Notes: generated by a model from the sequence alone, not told the origin. 64,000 nt of DNA from Nocardia inohanensis NBRC 100128 (GCF_001612945.1 NZ_BDBK01000001.1:682001-746000), one strand, 5' to 3'; shown: positions 17,103-26,867, numbered from the stretch's first letter. Numbers and translations: made by a program.

Positions 17103-17465
17103 TCAGTAGCGGCCTACGATCCGTGCGATGAAGCCGGTCACGACGAGCCAGAAAACCGCTGCCAGACCGTAGTTGATGACGATGTCCAGATCACCGTTGC
17201 CGGTGTGGAACAGACCGGGGAAGAACAGCGCGAGCGGTTCGGCCAGGCCCTTGATGAAGGTGAAGAACCGATTGGTTTGGTCGGCGTCGAACACCAGCAT
17301 CAGGATGTACACGCCCTCGATCAGGGCGAAGAGGCCACCCACGGCCGTGACTACGCGGGCCGCGGTGCCCTCATGGGTGCGATAGAGATAAGGCATATAT
17401 TCGGGATGCCCGTTGTGCGCTGGTTGAAACGGCGCGCGCGGTCCGTGAAAGTGGGTGTCGGACAT
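17103..17465 (-). CDS. Small two-helix membrane protein, paralogue B
   Basis: A 120-residue paralogue of the preceding small membrane protein, with a 25-residue longer His/Pro-rich N-terminus. Helices: VVTAVGGLFALIEGVYILML and NYGLAAVFWLVVTGFIARIV; the loop keeps DQTNRFFTFIKGLAEPLALF and FHTGNGDLDIVINYG. Function is unknown. It is transcribed divergently from the three-domain wall hydrolase starting 46 bases away, so the two genes may share a control region. The downstream paralogue follows after 95 bases on the same strand. Confidence 0.72.
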   Translation of the reverse strand: MSDTHFHGPRAPFQPAHNGHPEYMPYLYRTHEGTAARVVTAVGGLFALIEGVYILMLVFDADQTNRFFTFIKGLAEPLALFFPGLFHTGNGDLDIVINYGLAAVFWLVVTGFIARIVGRY

Positions 17466-17511
17466 GGCATGATGTCCCGGTGATCACCGCGGCGGCCGTG
17501 AGCGTCCGGGC

Positions 17512-19494
17512 GTGAAGCCCAAGGTCCTGATCGGGGCCGCCCTCGGCATCCCGCTGGCGCTGGTCGCCCTGCTGCTGGTGATCATCCTGCCCGCCACCGA
17601 ATCGAGCTGCGGGGCGGGCACTCCGGCCGTTGCCTCGGCCACCACCGCGCGCACCGAACCCAATTGCGCCGCCACCGGACTCGCCGCGGAGAACGGGTTG
17701 CAGGACGGCGCGCTGCGCGCCCTGCGGTGCGTGGTCGCGCGGTTCGGGAGCATGGACGTGCGCGGGGTCATCGCCGACGACACCTACCCGGATCATCGGG
17801 AGGGGCGCGCGGTCGAGTTCATCGTGGGAGACGATGCGGCCAAAGGCGATTCCATCGTGGCCTTCCTGCAAGAGAACGCCGCCGCCTTCCGCGTGGACTA
17901 CGTGATCTGGAAGCAGCGCAGCTGGACGCCCGGCGCGGCCGGCGGGGCGCAGTGGAAGACGCTCGCCGATCGTGGCGACGCGGCCCGCAATCATCTGGAC
18001 CGGGTGCAGGTCACCATCAAGGCCGCCGCGACCGCCACCTCCTCGGTGCCCCCGCAGGTCGACGTGTCACTGGCCGCCATGCCCGGCACGGTGAACGAGG
18101 CGGGTTCGCTCACCGGCGCGGGCCGCCGCCAATATCCTTTGGCCGCAGGTACTTTCACCGTCTCCGATGTGTTCGGCGCGCGCGGTGGCACCCACCTCGG
18201 TGTGGACCTGGCCGCCCCCGCCGGCACCCCGATCTACGCCGCCTCGGACGGTCTGGTGGTCGCCGCCGGCGCCGCCTCCGGGTTCGGCGACTGGGTCGTG
18301 ATCGACTCCCTGGATCAGTCGGGCAAACGCTATTCGACGGTGTACGGCCACATGTATGACAACGGCGTGTTCGTCAAGACCGGCGATATCGTCACCATGG
18401 GCCAGCACATCGCCGACGTCGGCTCCAACGGCGAATCCTCCGGCCCGCACCTGCATTTCGAGCTGGTGCCCGGCGGGCGGCTCACCGGCGGCCATCAGGT
18501 CGATCCGATGGCGTGGCTCTCCGGCGCCAGCCTGCCCACCGCCACCACCCCCAACTGTGAGAACGGATTCGGCACCGCGGGCGGCAATCTCGCCTCCGGC
18601 AAGGTGCCGCCGGAACTCGAGATCTGGTATCGGCGCGCTGGATCGCTGTGCCCGCAGATCAGCGCGTCGCTGCTGGCCGCGCAGGGGCAGGCGGAATCCG
18701 GTTTCCAGCGCGGGCTCACCTCGGCGGCGGGTGCGCAGGGCCTGGCGCAGTTCCTGCCCGGTACCGCCGCGGCCCTGGCCCCCGACGGGCAGCCCTATGT
18801 CATCGACGCCGACGGCAACGGCAATGCGAGCGTGTGGGACGACGGGGACGCCATCATCGGCCAGGGGCGGTACATGTGCGCGATCGCGCAGACCGTGCAG
18901 GGCTGGATGCAGCAGGGCAAGGTCACCGGCGATCTGACCGAGCTCACCATCGCCGCCTACAACGCGGGTGAAGGCGCGGTGCTGGCCTCGGGCGGCATGC
19001 CCAGCCAGTACTCGGCGCACTACACCGAGACCCGGCCCTACGTCGCCAAGATCATGGCGGCCGAGGCGAACTTCCGCAGCATGGGCAGTACCGGCCGCTT
19101 CACCGCCGATCCGAATGCCGCGCTGGGCCCGCAGATCGCCGAGGCCGGGCACGAATGGGTCGGGACCGCATACGTTTTCGGCGGCGGCGGCACCGCGGGC
19201 CCCAGCAACGGCGGCTTCGATCAGCCCGGCCTGACCGCCGCCGCGGTCTTCGCGGGCAGCGGCGGCAAGATCAGCCTGCCGCCCACCGCCGAGCAGCAGT
19301 GGGAGCAGGGCATCGAGGTGACGCTGCTCAAGGCCCAGCCCGGTGATCTGGTCTTCGGTGATTTCAGCGCGCGCGGCCCGGCGACCGTCGGCATCTACCT
19401 GGGCAGCGGCCGCATGCTGTACGCCGAGCCCGGCGGCAAGGTGAAGGAATCGCCCTTGCAGAACGGTATGAAGGCGCGCCGCCTGTCCCGGTGA
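17512..19494 (+). CDS. Three-domain cell-wall hydrolase: M23 peptidase, SLT lysozyme-like, degenerate NlpC/P60
   Basis: A 660-residue exported, membrane-anchored protein with one N-terminal helix (LIGAALGIPLALVALLLVII). Domain 1 (about residues 215-330) is a LytM/M23 endopeptidase with its zinc ligands H228-x3-D232 and H313-L-H315. Domain 2 (about 385-520) is a lytic-transglycosylase/lysozyme fold with the catalytic Glu in QAESGF (E395) and IAAYNAGEGAV. Domain 3 (about 545-655) has an NlpC/P60 fold, but the catalytic Cys in GFDCSG is replaced (GFDQPG, Gln571) and the His before VGIYLG is Thr625, so it should be inactive. Such proteins open peptidoglycan for secretion machines or division. It lies in the segment between apt and relA, divergent from two small membrane genes. 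Confidence 0.9.
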   Translation: MKPKVLIGAALGIPLALVALLLVIILPATESSCGAGTPAVASATTARTEPNCAATGLAAENGLQDGALRALRCVVARFGSMDVRGVIADDTYPDHREGRAVEFIVGDDAAKGDSIVAFLQENAAAFRVDYVIWKQRSWTPGAAGGAQWKTLADRGDAARNHLDRVQVTIKAAATATSSVPPQVDVSLAAMPGTVNEAGSLTGAGRRQYPLAAGTFTVSDVFGARGGTHLGVDLAAPAGTPIYAASDGLVVAAGAASGFGDWVVIDSLDQSGKRYSTVYGHMYDNGVFVKTGDIVTMGQHIADVGSNGESSGPHLHFELVPGGRLTGGHQVDPMAWLSGASLPTATTPNCENGFGTAGGNLASGKVPPELEIWYRRAGSLCPQISASLLAAQGQAESGFQRGLTSAAGAQGLAQFLPGTAAALAPDGQPYVIDADGNGNASVWDDGDAIIGQGRYMCAIAQTVQGWMQQGKVTGDLTELTIAAYNAGEGAVLASGGMPSQYSAHYTETRPYVAKIMAAEANFRSMGSTGRFTADPNAALGPQIAEAGHEWVGTAYVFGGGGTAGPSNGGFDQPGLTAAAVFAGSGGKISLPPTAEQQWEQGIEVTLLKAQPGDLVFGDFSARGPATVGIYLGSGRMLYAEPGGKVKESPLQNGMKARRLSR

Positions 19495-19516
19495 TCCGGC
19501 TCACGGAAATATCCGC

Positions 19517-19546
19517 TTGCACACCCGCGTTGGGTGTGGATAGCTT
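19517..19546 (+). promoter_or_regulatory. Possible promoter with overlapping hairpin before the ABC-F gene
   Basis: TTGCAC (19517-19522) and TAGCTT (19541-19546) are 18 bases apart, and the palindrome CACACCC-GCGTT-GGGTGTG (19520-19538) lies between them. This leaves a leader of roughly 110 bases before the ABC-F start. Long leaders of ABC-F resistance genes often act by attenuation; nothing decisive for that is visible here. Confidence 0.35.
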
Positions 19547-19660
19547 GGGAGCGTTCCCTTTCCCGTCCGATCGGAGTCCTGACGTTGATCTTCTGAGGTA
19601 GTCGCAGCCGTGGCCCGCATTCGCGCGCCGCATTCTTGCCGCTCACCTTCAGGAGGACTT

Positions 19661-21244
19661 ATGTCAATGTCTGCTGTTTCCCTTTCCGATCTCACCTTCG
19701 CGTGGGCCGACGGCACCCCTGTCTTCGATGGTCTCGACGCCATGCTCGGACCCGGTCACATCGGCCTGGTCGGCAGCAACGGCGCGGGCAAATCCACGCT
19801 GTTGCGGCTGGTCACCGGCGAATTGCGGCCGCTGCGCGGCTCGGTGAGCGTCACCGGGCGACTGGGCTATCTGCGCCAGGATCTCGGTTTGGCCGCCGGA
19901 CAGCGGGTGGACGAGGTGCTCGGGATCGACGGCGTGCGAAAAGCCCTGCATCGCATCGAATCCGGCAGCGGCGACGAGGCCGACTTCGACCTCGTCGGCA
20001 CCCGCTGGGATGTCGAGGGGCACGCGGTGGCGCTGCTCGGCCGACTCGGATTGCACTATGTCGCAAGCGATGTGGGGCAACTCGATCGCCGCCTGGACAC
20101 CCTCTCCGGCGGTGAGACGGTACTGCTGGGCCTGGTCGCCGAACTGCTGGCCGAACCCGATGTGCTGCTGCTGGACGAACCCACCAACAACCTCGATCAG
20201 CCGGCGCGCGAGCGTCTCTACGAGGTGATCGGCCAGTTCACCGGCACCGTGCTGACCGTCAGCCACGACCGGGAACTACTGGAACGGGTGAGCACCGTCG
20301 CCGAGCTGCGCGGCGGCGAGATCCGGTTGTTCGGCGGCAATTTCAGCGATTACCAGCGGATCGTCGAAGCCGAGCAGGAGAGCGCGCGGGCCGCCATCCG
20401 CGATGCGCGCAGCGATGTGCGCAAGCAGGCCCGGGAGCTGGTCGAGACGCGGATCAAACTGGATCGGCGGCAGCGGTACGGGCAGAAGATGTGGGACCAG
20501 AAGCGCGAACCCAAGATCGTGATGGGCAATCGCAAACGCGAAGCCCAGGTCTCGGCCGGCAAGCTGCGCAATACGCATATCGGCAAGCTCGACGATGCCA
20601 AGGATCACCTGACCGAGGCGCAGGATCGGTTGCGCGACGATCGGGAGATCCGGGTCGAATTGCCCGGTACCCGTTTGTATCCCGGCCAGGACGTGATCGA
20701 ACTGGACGAGGTGCGGCTGGCCTGCGGTCCGACGGTGTCGCTGAAGGTCAGCGGGCCCGAACGGATCGCGCTCACCGGACGCAACGGGGTCGGGAAAACG
20801 ACACTGCTGCACCGGATTCGGGCCGAGGGGCCGAAGGTGCCCTGGCGCATGCTGCCGCAGCGCCTGGACATCTTCGACGAATCCCGCACGGTATTCGAGA
20901 ATGTCGCGGCCACCGCGCCGCACGCCACACCGGAGCAGATCCGCGCCCAGCTGGCCCGGTTCCTGTTCCGGGGCAGCGACGCGGATGTGGCGGCCGGAGC
21001 GCTCTCGGGCGGGGAACGGTTGCGGGCCGCCCTGGCCATGCTGCTGCTGGCCGAACCGGCGCCGAAACTGCTGCTGCTCGACGAGCCGACCAACAATCTC
21101 GACCTGCCCAGCCTGCGCCACCTCACCGAGGCGCTGGCCGGGTTCCAGGGTGCGTTGATCGTGGTCAGCCACGATCCGCGCTTCCTGGACGAGATCGGCG
21201 TCACCCGCCGCCTGGAGCTCACGGCGGCCGGGCTGAGCGAATGA
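19661..21244 (+). CDS. ABC-F family ATPase
   Basis: A 527-residue cytoplasmic protein with two nucleotide-binding domains and no membrane helices, i.e. an ABC-F ribosome-acting ATPase. Domain 1: Walker [10 protein letters not shown] near residue 44, signature LSGGE, Walker [14 protein letters not shown] basic linker ([20 protein letters not shown]) lies between. Domain 2: [41 protein letters not shown] proteins bind the ribosomal E site, either as translation factors or to displace antibiotics; which applies cannot be read from sequence alone. AGGAGG at 19651-19656 precedes ATG 19661; ATG 19667 is also possible. The gene stands alone before a terminator, in the apt-relA insert. Confidence 0.92.
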   Translation: MSMSAVSLSDLTFAWADGTPVFDGLDAMLGPGHIGLVGSNGAGKSTLLRLVTGELRPLRGSVSVTGRLGYLRQDLGLAAGQRVDEVLGIDGVRKALHRIESGSGDEADFDLVGTRWDVEGHAVALLGRLGLHYVASDVGQLDRRLDTLSGGETVLLGLVAELLAEPDVLLLDEPTNNLDQPARERLYEVIGQFTGTVLTVSHDRELLERVSTVAELRGGEIRLFGGNFSDYQRIVEAEQESARAAIRDARSDVRKQARELVETRIKLDRRQRYGQKMWDQKREPKIVMGNRKREAQVSAGKLRNTHIGKLDDAKDHLTEAQDRLRDDREIRVELPGTRLYPGQDVIELDEVRLACGPTVSLKVSGPERIALTGRNGVGKTTLLHRIRAEGPKVPWRMLPQRLDIFDESRTVFENVAATAPHATPEQIRAQLARFLFRGSDADVAAGALSGGERLRAALAMLLLAEPAPKLLLLDEPTNNLDLPSLRHLTEALAGFQGALIVVSHDPRFLDEIGVTRRLELTAAGLSE

Positions 21245-21250
21245 CGAGAT

Positions 21251-21280
21251 TGCGGGGACCGCTGCCGGGCGGTCCCCGCA
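21251..21280 (+). terminator. Hairpin terminator after the ABC-F gene
   Basis: Perfect 11-base arms TGCGGGGACCG and CGGTCCCCGCA around an 8-base loop, starting 7 bases after the ABC-F stop. No T tract. Confidence 0.75.
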
Positions 21281-21509
21281 AACCGATCCGCAGACCCGAA
21301 ACCGCCCGCCCGCTCGCCACGGCACGATCCGGAATCGATGCGGCCTCGAAAAAGCCGCGGGACCGGGTATTGTTCATCGCTCCGGACCAGTTCGGACGGG
21401 CGACGATCACCGTCACGGTAGTTGTCCGATTCCAGGACTAAAGTGGGTGATCTGGGTGGTTGAACGGTCCGATAGGGTATCTCCGACCGAGGCCGGGAGA
21501 GGTGGTGGC

Positions 21510-23879
21510 ATGACACAGAATTTGGAGAAGGCGAACGCCGGGCAATCGGGGTCCGACACGCCTTCGACGCCACCTGCCCAGAATCAGCCCAACGGGGCCA
21601 ATCGAAATGCCCCCGCCGCGGTCCCCACCTCCGCCTCGCGCCGCGTGCGCGCCCGCCTGGCGCGCCGCATGACCGGACAGCGCGGCATCGCCGCCGTCAA
21701 ACCGGTGCTCGAGCCCCTCGCCACCGTGCACCGCGAGCTGTACCCGAAAGCGAATCTCGCTCTGCTGCAACGGGCTTTCGACGTCGCCGACGAGAAGCAC
21801 CAGCACCAGTTCCGCAAGTCCGGCGACCCGTACATCACGCACCCGCTGGCCGTGGCGAACATTCTCGCCGAACTCGGTATGGACACCACGACTCTGGTGG
21901 CGGCGCTGCTGCACGACACCGTCGAGGACACCGGGTACTCGCTCGAGGAACTGACCAACGAATTCGGTACGGAGGTCGCGCATCTCGTCGATGGCGTGAC
22001 CAAGCTGGACAAGGTCAACCTGGGTGCGGCGGCCGAAGCCGAGACCATCCGCAAGATGATCATCGCCATGGCGCGGGACCCGCGCGTGCTGGTGATCAAG
22101 GTCGCCGACCGGCTGCACAATATGCGCACCATGCGCTTCCTGCCGCCGGAGAAGCAGGCCAAGAAGGCGCGCGAAACCCTCGAGGTCATCGCCCCGCTGG
22201 CGCATCGCCTGGGTATGGCGACGGTCAAGTGGGAGTTGGAGGACCTCGCCTTCGCAATCCTGCACCCCAAGAAGTACGACGAGATCGTGCGCCTGGTCGC
22301 CGACCGCGCGCCCTCGCGCGACACCTACCTGGCCAAGGTGCGGGCCGAGATCGTCAACACCCTGGCCGCGAGCCGCATCAACGCGGTGGTCGAAGGCCGG
22401 CCCAAGCATTACTGGTCGATCTACCAGAAGATGATCGTCAAGGGTAAGGACTTCGACGACATCCACGACCTGGTCGGCATCCGCATCCTCTGCGACGAGG
22501 TGCGCGACTGCTACGCGGCGGTCGGCGTCGTGCACTCGCTGTGGCAGCCGATGGCCGGGCGGTTCAAGGACTACATCGCCCAGCCGCGGTACGGCGTCTA
22601 CCAGTCGCTGCACACCACGGTCGTCGGTCCCGACGGCAAGCCCCTGGAAGTGCAGATCCGCACCCAGGACATGCACCGGACCGCCGAATTCGGTATCGCC
22701 GCGCACTGGCGGTACAAGGAGACCAAGGGCAAGCACTCCCAGGACTCCACCGAAGTCGACGATATGGCGTGGATGCGGCAGCTCCTCGACTGGCAGCGCG
22801 AAGCCGCGGACCCGGCCGAGTTCCTGGAGTCGCTGCGCTTCGACCTGAAGTCGCCGGAGATCTTCGTGTTCACGCCCAAGGGTGATGTGATCACGCTGCC
22901 GCAGAAGTCGACCCCGGTCGATTTCGCGTACGCGGTGCACACCGAGGTCGGGCATCGCTGCATCGGCGCACGCGTCAACGGGCGTCTGGTGGCTTTGGAA
23001 CGCCAGCTGGAGAACGGTGAAGTCGTCGAGATCTTCACCTCCAAGGCGCAGAACGCGGGACCGTCCCGGGACTGGTCCAACTTCGTGGTCTCCCCGCGCG
23101 CCAAGGCCAAGATCCGGCAGTGGTTCGCCAAGGAACGCCGCGAAGAGGCCCTGGAAGCGGGCAAGGACGCCATCTCCAAGGAGGTGCGCCGTTCGGGGCT
23201 GCCGTTGCAGCGCCTGATGAGCGTGGACGCCATGAGCGCCCTCGCGCACGAACTGCACTACACCGATATCTCCGCGCTGTACGCGGCCGTCGGCGAGAAC
23301 CAGGTCTCGGCGCACCATGTGGTGCAGCGGCTCATGGCCCAGCTCGGCGGCGTCGGCGACGTGGAAAACGAACTGGCCGAACGGTCTACGCCGTCGACGG
23401 TTCCCTCCCGGCAGCGCGGCACCGGGGACGCGGGCGTCGAAATCCCCGGTGCGCCGGGCACGGTCGCGAAACTGGCCAAATGCTGCACCCCGGTGCCCGG
23501 CGACGAGATCATGGGTTTCGTCACCCGCGGCGGCGCGGTCAGCGTGCACCGCACCGACTGCACCAACGCCGATTCGCTGCGCAGCGAACCGGAGCGCATC
23601 ATCGAGGTCAAATGGGCCCCGTCGCCATCGTCGGTCTTCCTGGTCGCCATCCAGATCGAGGCCCTCGACCGCACCCGCCTGCTGTCGGATGTGACGAAGG
23701 TGCTCGCGGACGAGAAGGTGAACATCCTGTCCGCCTCGGTCATGACTTCCGGTGACCGCGTGGCGATTTCGAAGTTCACCTTCGAGATGGGCGACCCCAA
23801 GCATCTGGGTCACCTGCTCAATGTGGTCCGCAATGTGGAAGGCGTCTACGACGTCTACCGGGTGACCTCGGCGGCCTGA
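21510..23879 (+). CDS. relA: Bifunctional (p)ppGpp synthetase/hydrolase
   Basis: A 789-residue Rel enzyme that makes and degrades the stringent-response alarmones. In order: an Ala/Asn/Pro-rich N-terminus of 55 residues; the HD hydrolase with [15 protein letters not shown] and LLHDTVEDT, and its conserved [10 protein letters not shown]; the synthetase with [25 protein letters not shown] and [11 protein letters not shown]; a TGS domain ([20 protein letters not shown]); a zinc-finger/CC segment [17 protein letters not shown]; and a C-terminal ACT domain. Both catalytic domains look intact, so it is a long bifunctional Rel. ATG 21510 has GGGAGAGG upstream. It would normally sit next to apt. Confidence 0.97.
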   Translation: MTQNLEKANAGQSGSDTPSTPPAQNQPNGANRNAPAAVPTSASRRVRARLARRMTGQRGIAAVKPVLEPLATVHRELYPKANLALLQRAFDVADEKHQHQFRKSGDPYITHPLAVANILAELGMDTTTLVAALLHDTVEDTGYSLEELTNEFGTEVAHLVDGVTKLDKVNLGAAAEAETIRKMIIAMARDPRVLVIKVADRLHNMRTMRFLPPEKQAKKARETLEVIAPLAHRLGMATVKWELEDLAFAILHPKKYDEIVRLVADRAPSRDTYLAKVRAEIVNTLAASRINAVVEGRPKHYWSIYQKMIVKGKDFDDIHDLVGIRILCDEVRDCYAAVGVVHSLWQPMAGRFKDYIAQPRYGVYQSLHTTVVGPDGKPLEVQIRTQDMHRTAEFGIAAHWRYKETKGKHSQDSTEVDDMAWMRQLLDWQREAADPAEFLESLRFDLKSPEIFVFTPKGDVITLPQKSTPVDFAYAVHTEVGHRCIGARVNGRLVALERQLENGEVVEIFTSKAQNAGPSRDWSNFVVSPRAKAKIRQWFAKERREEALEAGKDAISKEVRRSGLPLQRLMSVDAMSALAHELHYTDISALYAAVGENQVSAHHVVQRLMAQLGGVGDVENELAERSTPSTVPSRQRGTGDAGVEIPGAPGTVAKLAKCCTPVPGDEIMGFVTRGGAVSVHRTDCTNADSLRSEPERIIEVKWAPSPSSVFLVAIQIEALDRTRLLSDVTKVLADEKVNILSASVMTSGDRVAISKFTFEMGDPKHLGHLLNVVRNVEGVYDVYRVTSAA

Positions 23880-24039
23880 CCGCAACCGATCAGGAGACGA
23901 CGGAATCGGACTCGGCGGCGGCCCGGGCGGAAAGCGCTCGCGCCGCAACCGATTCCACCGCGCGGGCGTGAGGTGTTTCTTACCCGGTGCTAACCTTCGG
24001 TGACGTCGCGGAAACCGCCCGCTCCTACCGTATACACGC

Positions 24040-24753
24040 ATGTCGACAACACTGGCTCCGCGAGCCGGCGGCGCGGGCGGCAGCCTGCGGGACGGGGTGT
24101 ACACCGCGCTGCGCGCCGAGCTGATGAACGGGGAAATCAAGTTCGGTCAGCGCCTCACCGAACCGAAAATCTGTGCGCGCTTCGGCATTTCGCGCACCCC
24201 GGTCCGGGAAGCCCTGGCCATGCTGTGCGTGGACGGCCTGCTGCGCCGCGAGGAGTACGGATTCAGTCCGGTACGGCCGAGCATCCCGCTCATCCGGAAC
24301 CTCTACGAGCTGCGGATCACCCTGGAACTGAGCGGGATTCAGCGGGCCATCGACAATCCCGCGGTGGTGCACGATCTTTCGGCGCTGACGGCGGAGCGGG
24401 AACGATGGCTGGCCCTGCGCGCCGACCCGCCGCCGAAAGAGCCCGGCTTCGTGGTGGTGGACGAGGAATTCCATGTCGCCCTGCTCGACGCCTCCGGCAA
24501 TTCCGAGCTGACCCGCGCCCTGACCGCCGTCAACGCCCGCATCCGTCACGTCCGCATGTACGACTTCATGGTCAACAACCGGGTAGAGGTCACCATCGCC
24601 GAGCACCTCGCGATCCTGGAAGCCGTACTGGCCGGGGACCTCCCGCTCGCCTACGACCTGCTGCGCCGCCACATCGGCGAATCCCTCGACGTGGTGCTCG
24701 AGCGCGTCACCAGCGCCATCGTCGCCATGACATTGGACGTCGAACAGGAGTAG
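24040..24753 (+). CDS. GntR-family regulator, FCD type
   Basis: A 237-residue regulator. The N-terminal winged helix is clear: LRDGVYTALRAELMNGEIKF, then CARFGISRTPVREALAML and GLLRREE. The C-terminal half is a helical FCD domain with EEFHVALLDASGN and late AEHLAILEA and LLRRHI segments carrying the metal-binding Asp/His pattern. FCD members sense organic acids, sugars or amino acids. The sequence CCGTATACACG immediately before the ATG resembles the GTATAC operators of this family, so autoregulation is plausible; a similar site precedes the ABC importer at 516. A gene remnant follows the stop directly. Confidence 0.88.
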   Translation: MSTTLAPRAGGAGGSLRDGVYTALRAELMNGEIKFGQRLTEPKICARFGISRTPVREALAMLCVDGLLRREEYGFSPVRPSIPLIRNLYELRITLELSGIQRAIDNPAVVHDLSALTAERERWLALRADPPPKEPGFVVVDEEFHVALLDASGNSELTRALTAVNARIRHVRMYDFMVNNRVEVTIAEHLAILEAVLAGDLPLAYDLLRRHIGESLDVVLERVTSAIVAMTLDVEQE

Positions 24754-24779
24754 GCCCGCAACAATTTCTTAAGGCGCCG

Positions 24780-25283
24780 AGAAGGTGCAGCCTCCCCGGC
24801 CGCAACCGCCGCGGCCTCGGCGCGACCTGCACCGGCCGTCTCGGCGACCACTGGGTCACCGTCGCCGAATACTCCTACGAGTCGACGTCATCCAGCGGTG
24901 ACAGCACCAGTACCAGCACTATTCGCTACATCGTGACCGTCGTCCACCTCGACCGCCAATACCCGTCCGTCGCCGTCCACCGCCGCGGCGTCTTCTCCCA
25001 ATTAGGCCGAAACCTCTTCGGTGACAAGCCCACCGCCACCGGCAACGAATATTTCGACGCCCGCTTCCGGATCACCGCCGCCGACCCGGTCTGGGCGAAA
25101 GCCCTGGTGACCCCGCCCCTCGTCCACGCCCATCTCACCGCCCAATTACCCGAATGGAGCGTCGTCGGCGCCGAACTGCTCTCCTACCACCATGCCGCAA
25201 AGATCCACGACCCGAACCAGATCCCCGCACACGCCGCGCGGCTGCTGCACGTCGCGAATCTGCTGGGCCGCGGAATTCATTGA
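24780..25283 (+). pseudogene. 5'-truncated gene for a conserved actinobacterial hypothetical protein
   Basis: The reading frame that ends at 25283 looks like real protein in its last 140 codons: GDHWVTVAEYSYESTSSSGD, VTVVHLDRQYPSVAVHRRG, LFGDKPTATGNEYFDARF and LLHVANLLGRGI. The layout matches a family of about 200-250 residue hypothetical proteins that normally have an N-terminal membrane helix and about 90 further residues. Here no ATG, GTG or TTG is in frame between the GntR stop and position 24930, so only an internal GTG at 24931 could start it. I read it as the remnant of a gene whose 5' part was deleted and replaced by the GntR gene. Coordinates of its left end are approximate. Confidence 0.5.
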
Positions 25284-25309
25284 CCCGGCGAGCAATTCCG
25301 CCGGGTGGG

Positions 25310-25612
25310 TCAGGCCACGGGTGCGGCGGTGAGTTCGATGACCTGGGCCGGGCCGGCTCGGAACGCGGGGCTCGCGGCGTCGGCTTCGATCATGTGCGGG
25401 GTGAGGTCGTGGGCAGCGAGGGCGGACTCGGACGACCAGTGTTCGATGAGGACGAAACGGTCGGGGTCGCCGGTGACACGGTGCAGGTCGTATTGCAGGC
25501 AGCCGGGTTCCGCGCGGACGATGGGCGCCAGGCGGGCGAAGGCGTCGATTTGGTCCTGGCCGCGGCCCGGCTGGGTGGTGATCATGATGAGCAGTCGTAC
25601 TGGTGTTGACAC
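25310..25612 (-). CDS. Antibiotic-biosynthesis-monooxygenase (ABM) domain protein
   Basis: A 100-residue single-domain protein with the dimeric ferredoxin-like ABM fold: LIMITTQPGRGQDQIDAFAR, RAEPGCLQYDLHRVTGDPD and FVLIEHWSSESALAAHDLTP are the three family landmarks. Members range from quinone-forming cofactor-free oxygenases to YgiN-like quinol oxidases and proteins of unknown role. The start is GTG 25612. It stands alone, followed by 376 bases without a gene, so context does not refine the function. Confidence 0.82.
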   Translation of the reverse strand: MSTPVRLLIMITTQPGRGQDQIDAFARLAPIVRAEPGCLQYDLHRVTGDPDRFVLIEHWSSESALAAHDLTPHMIEADAASPAFRAGPAQVIELTAAPVA

Positions 25613-25988
25613 GTGCAGCAGCCTAGGTCGATAGCCCGGAATTCGCGCGCCGGCCGAATATGGACATGCAGTGCCAACTCGTTGACCCGCTGTGCCGCAT
25701 GCGGGCGGGGTGGTCCCATTTCCGGCGCCGGGCGGCGACACTCGTTGTGACCGGGAGACATTCACGAGTTCGGGTGGATCGATGCCGGTTTGCTCCAAGC
25801 GTTGTGGAGCGGCCCACCAGTTTGCGTCGTTCGGGGAAATGCACCCCCGTCGTGGCTCCGCAGACTCCGGTCGTGACAGCACGCATCACCCGATGATGCA
25901 GGCGGGCCGTTGGATACGTGCACGGCGCTCGGAGTACGAGACGGCCCGGAGGCTTGCGCTTCCGGGCCGTTGTCCATTCCCCGGGGTA
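25613..25988. other. Gene-free interval with one terminator
   Basis: Between the ABM gene start and the end of the next minus-strand gene. I see no convincing coding region; open frames on both strands lack family resemblance and ribosome-binding sites. The right part holds the hairpin at 25941-25970. Confidence 0.6.
25941..25970 (-). terminator. Hairpin terminator downstream of the alpha/beta hydrolase
   Basis: Perfect 10-base arms ACGGCCCGGA and TCCGGGCCGT around a 10-base loop, 18 bases beyond the stop of the minus-strand hydrolase. Confidence 0.65.
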
Positions 25989-26675
25989 TCAGCGCTCGAC
26001 CCAGTACCGGTGCAGGCGTTCGGCCAGTTCGACCGGGCGGCTGAGCATTACGCAATGGCCGCCGTCGATCTCGTCCGGGTCGATGCCCAGCCGTTCGCGC
26101 ACCAGCGGGCGCATGAAATCGGCGGGCAGGAAGCGGTCGTCGCGGCAGAGCAGGAAGCGGGTCGGCACCCGCGGCCAGCTCTCCAGGGGAATCGGGCAGT
26201 CCCCGGCGTGCTCGTGTTGTTCGCGCCCGCGCTGCATCGCTTCGGCGGCCAGTTCGGCGGGCACGTCGTGCATGAACGCGTCGATCACCTGCTCTTCGGT
26301 ATCGATCCGGATGCCGAGCACCTGGTGCCCGCTCGCCGCCCACCAGTCGTCCGGGGCTTGTCCCGGCACCGGAATCATGGCGGTCAGCAGCACCAGCAGT
26401 TCGGTATCCATCCGCGCGCTGACCACCGGCGCGACCAAGCCGCCGAACGAATGCCCCACCACGACGACACCGGATCGGTCGCCGACCTCGCTGATCACCG
26501 CGTCCGCGTACTCCGAGATCCCGGTGGCCGGATCCTCGATGGGCAGATCCACCTCCACCACCTCGTGCCCGCGCGCTCGAAGCTCCGGCGCCACCAGATG
26601 CCAATCCCAGGAACTGCTTCCGCCCCCGTGAATCAGCACGAAGGTCGCCCCGCCGTTCTCCCGCTGCTCATCCAC
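25989..26675 (-). CDS. Alpha/beta hydrolase
   Basis: A 228-residue alpha/beta-hydrolase-fold enzyme of the salicylate/pheophorbide-esterase-like group. The oxyanion-hole segment FVLIHGGGSSSWDWH is at the N-terminus, the nucleophile elbow is VVVGHSFGG (Ser), and the catalytic His lies in DGGHCVMLSRP near the C-terminus. No signal peptide, so it is cytoplasmic. The start is decided by AGGAGG, reading on the minus strand at 26687-26682, six bases before GTG 26675; much longer open frames upstream are shadows. The substrate is unknown, probably an ester or amide of small molecules. Confidence 0.88.
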   Translation of the reverse strand: MDEQRENGGATFVLIHGGGSSSWDWHLVAPELRARGHEVVEVDLPIEDPATGISEYADAVISEVGDRSGVVVVGHSFGGLVAPVVSARMDTELLVLLTAMIPVPGQAPDDWWAASGHQVLGIRIDTEEQVIDAFMHDVPAELAAEAMQRGREQHEHAGDCPIPLESWPRVPTRFLLCRDDRFLPADFMRPLVRERLGIDPDEIDGGHCVMLSRPVELAERLHRYWVER

Positions 26676-26867
26676 GGTGAGCCTCCTCTCATTCGATTGC
26701 TCGCCAAGCACTTTCACGCCCGGAAACTCCCTGCTCCGCCCGATTCTGCCCGCCCGCACCGACAGTTCTCCGCGCAAACCTGAGAGAACTGCAAGGAAAC
26801 CCTCAGCCTCCCGCAAGTTTCTCCAGCCACTCTGGATATCGACATCCCCGAGACCGTGAGGTGCGAA

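Noticed and set aside
19547..19660. Attenuator leader peptide before the ABC-F gene
   Set aside because: The leader is long enough, but I could not find a short frame with its own ribosome-binding site and alternative hairpins.
25310..25882. A 190-codon version of the ABM gene starting at 25882
   Set aside because: The extra 90 N-terminal residues are outside the fold and have no family resemblance; GTG 25612 fits the domain's normal length.
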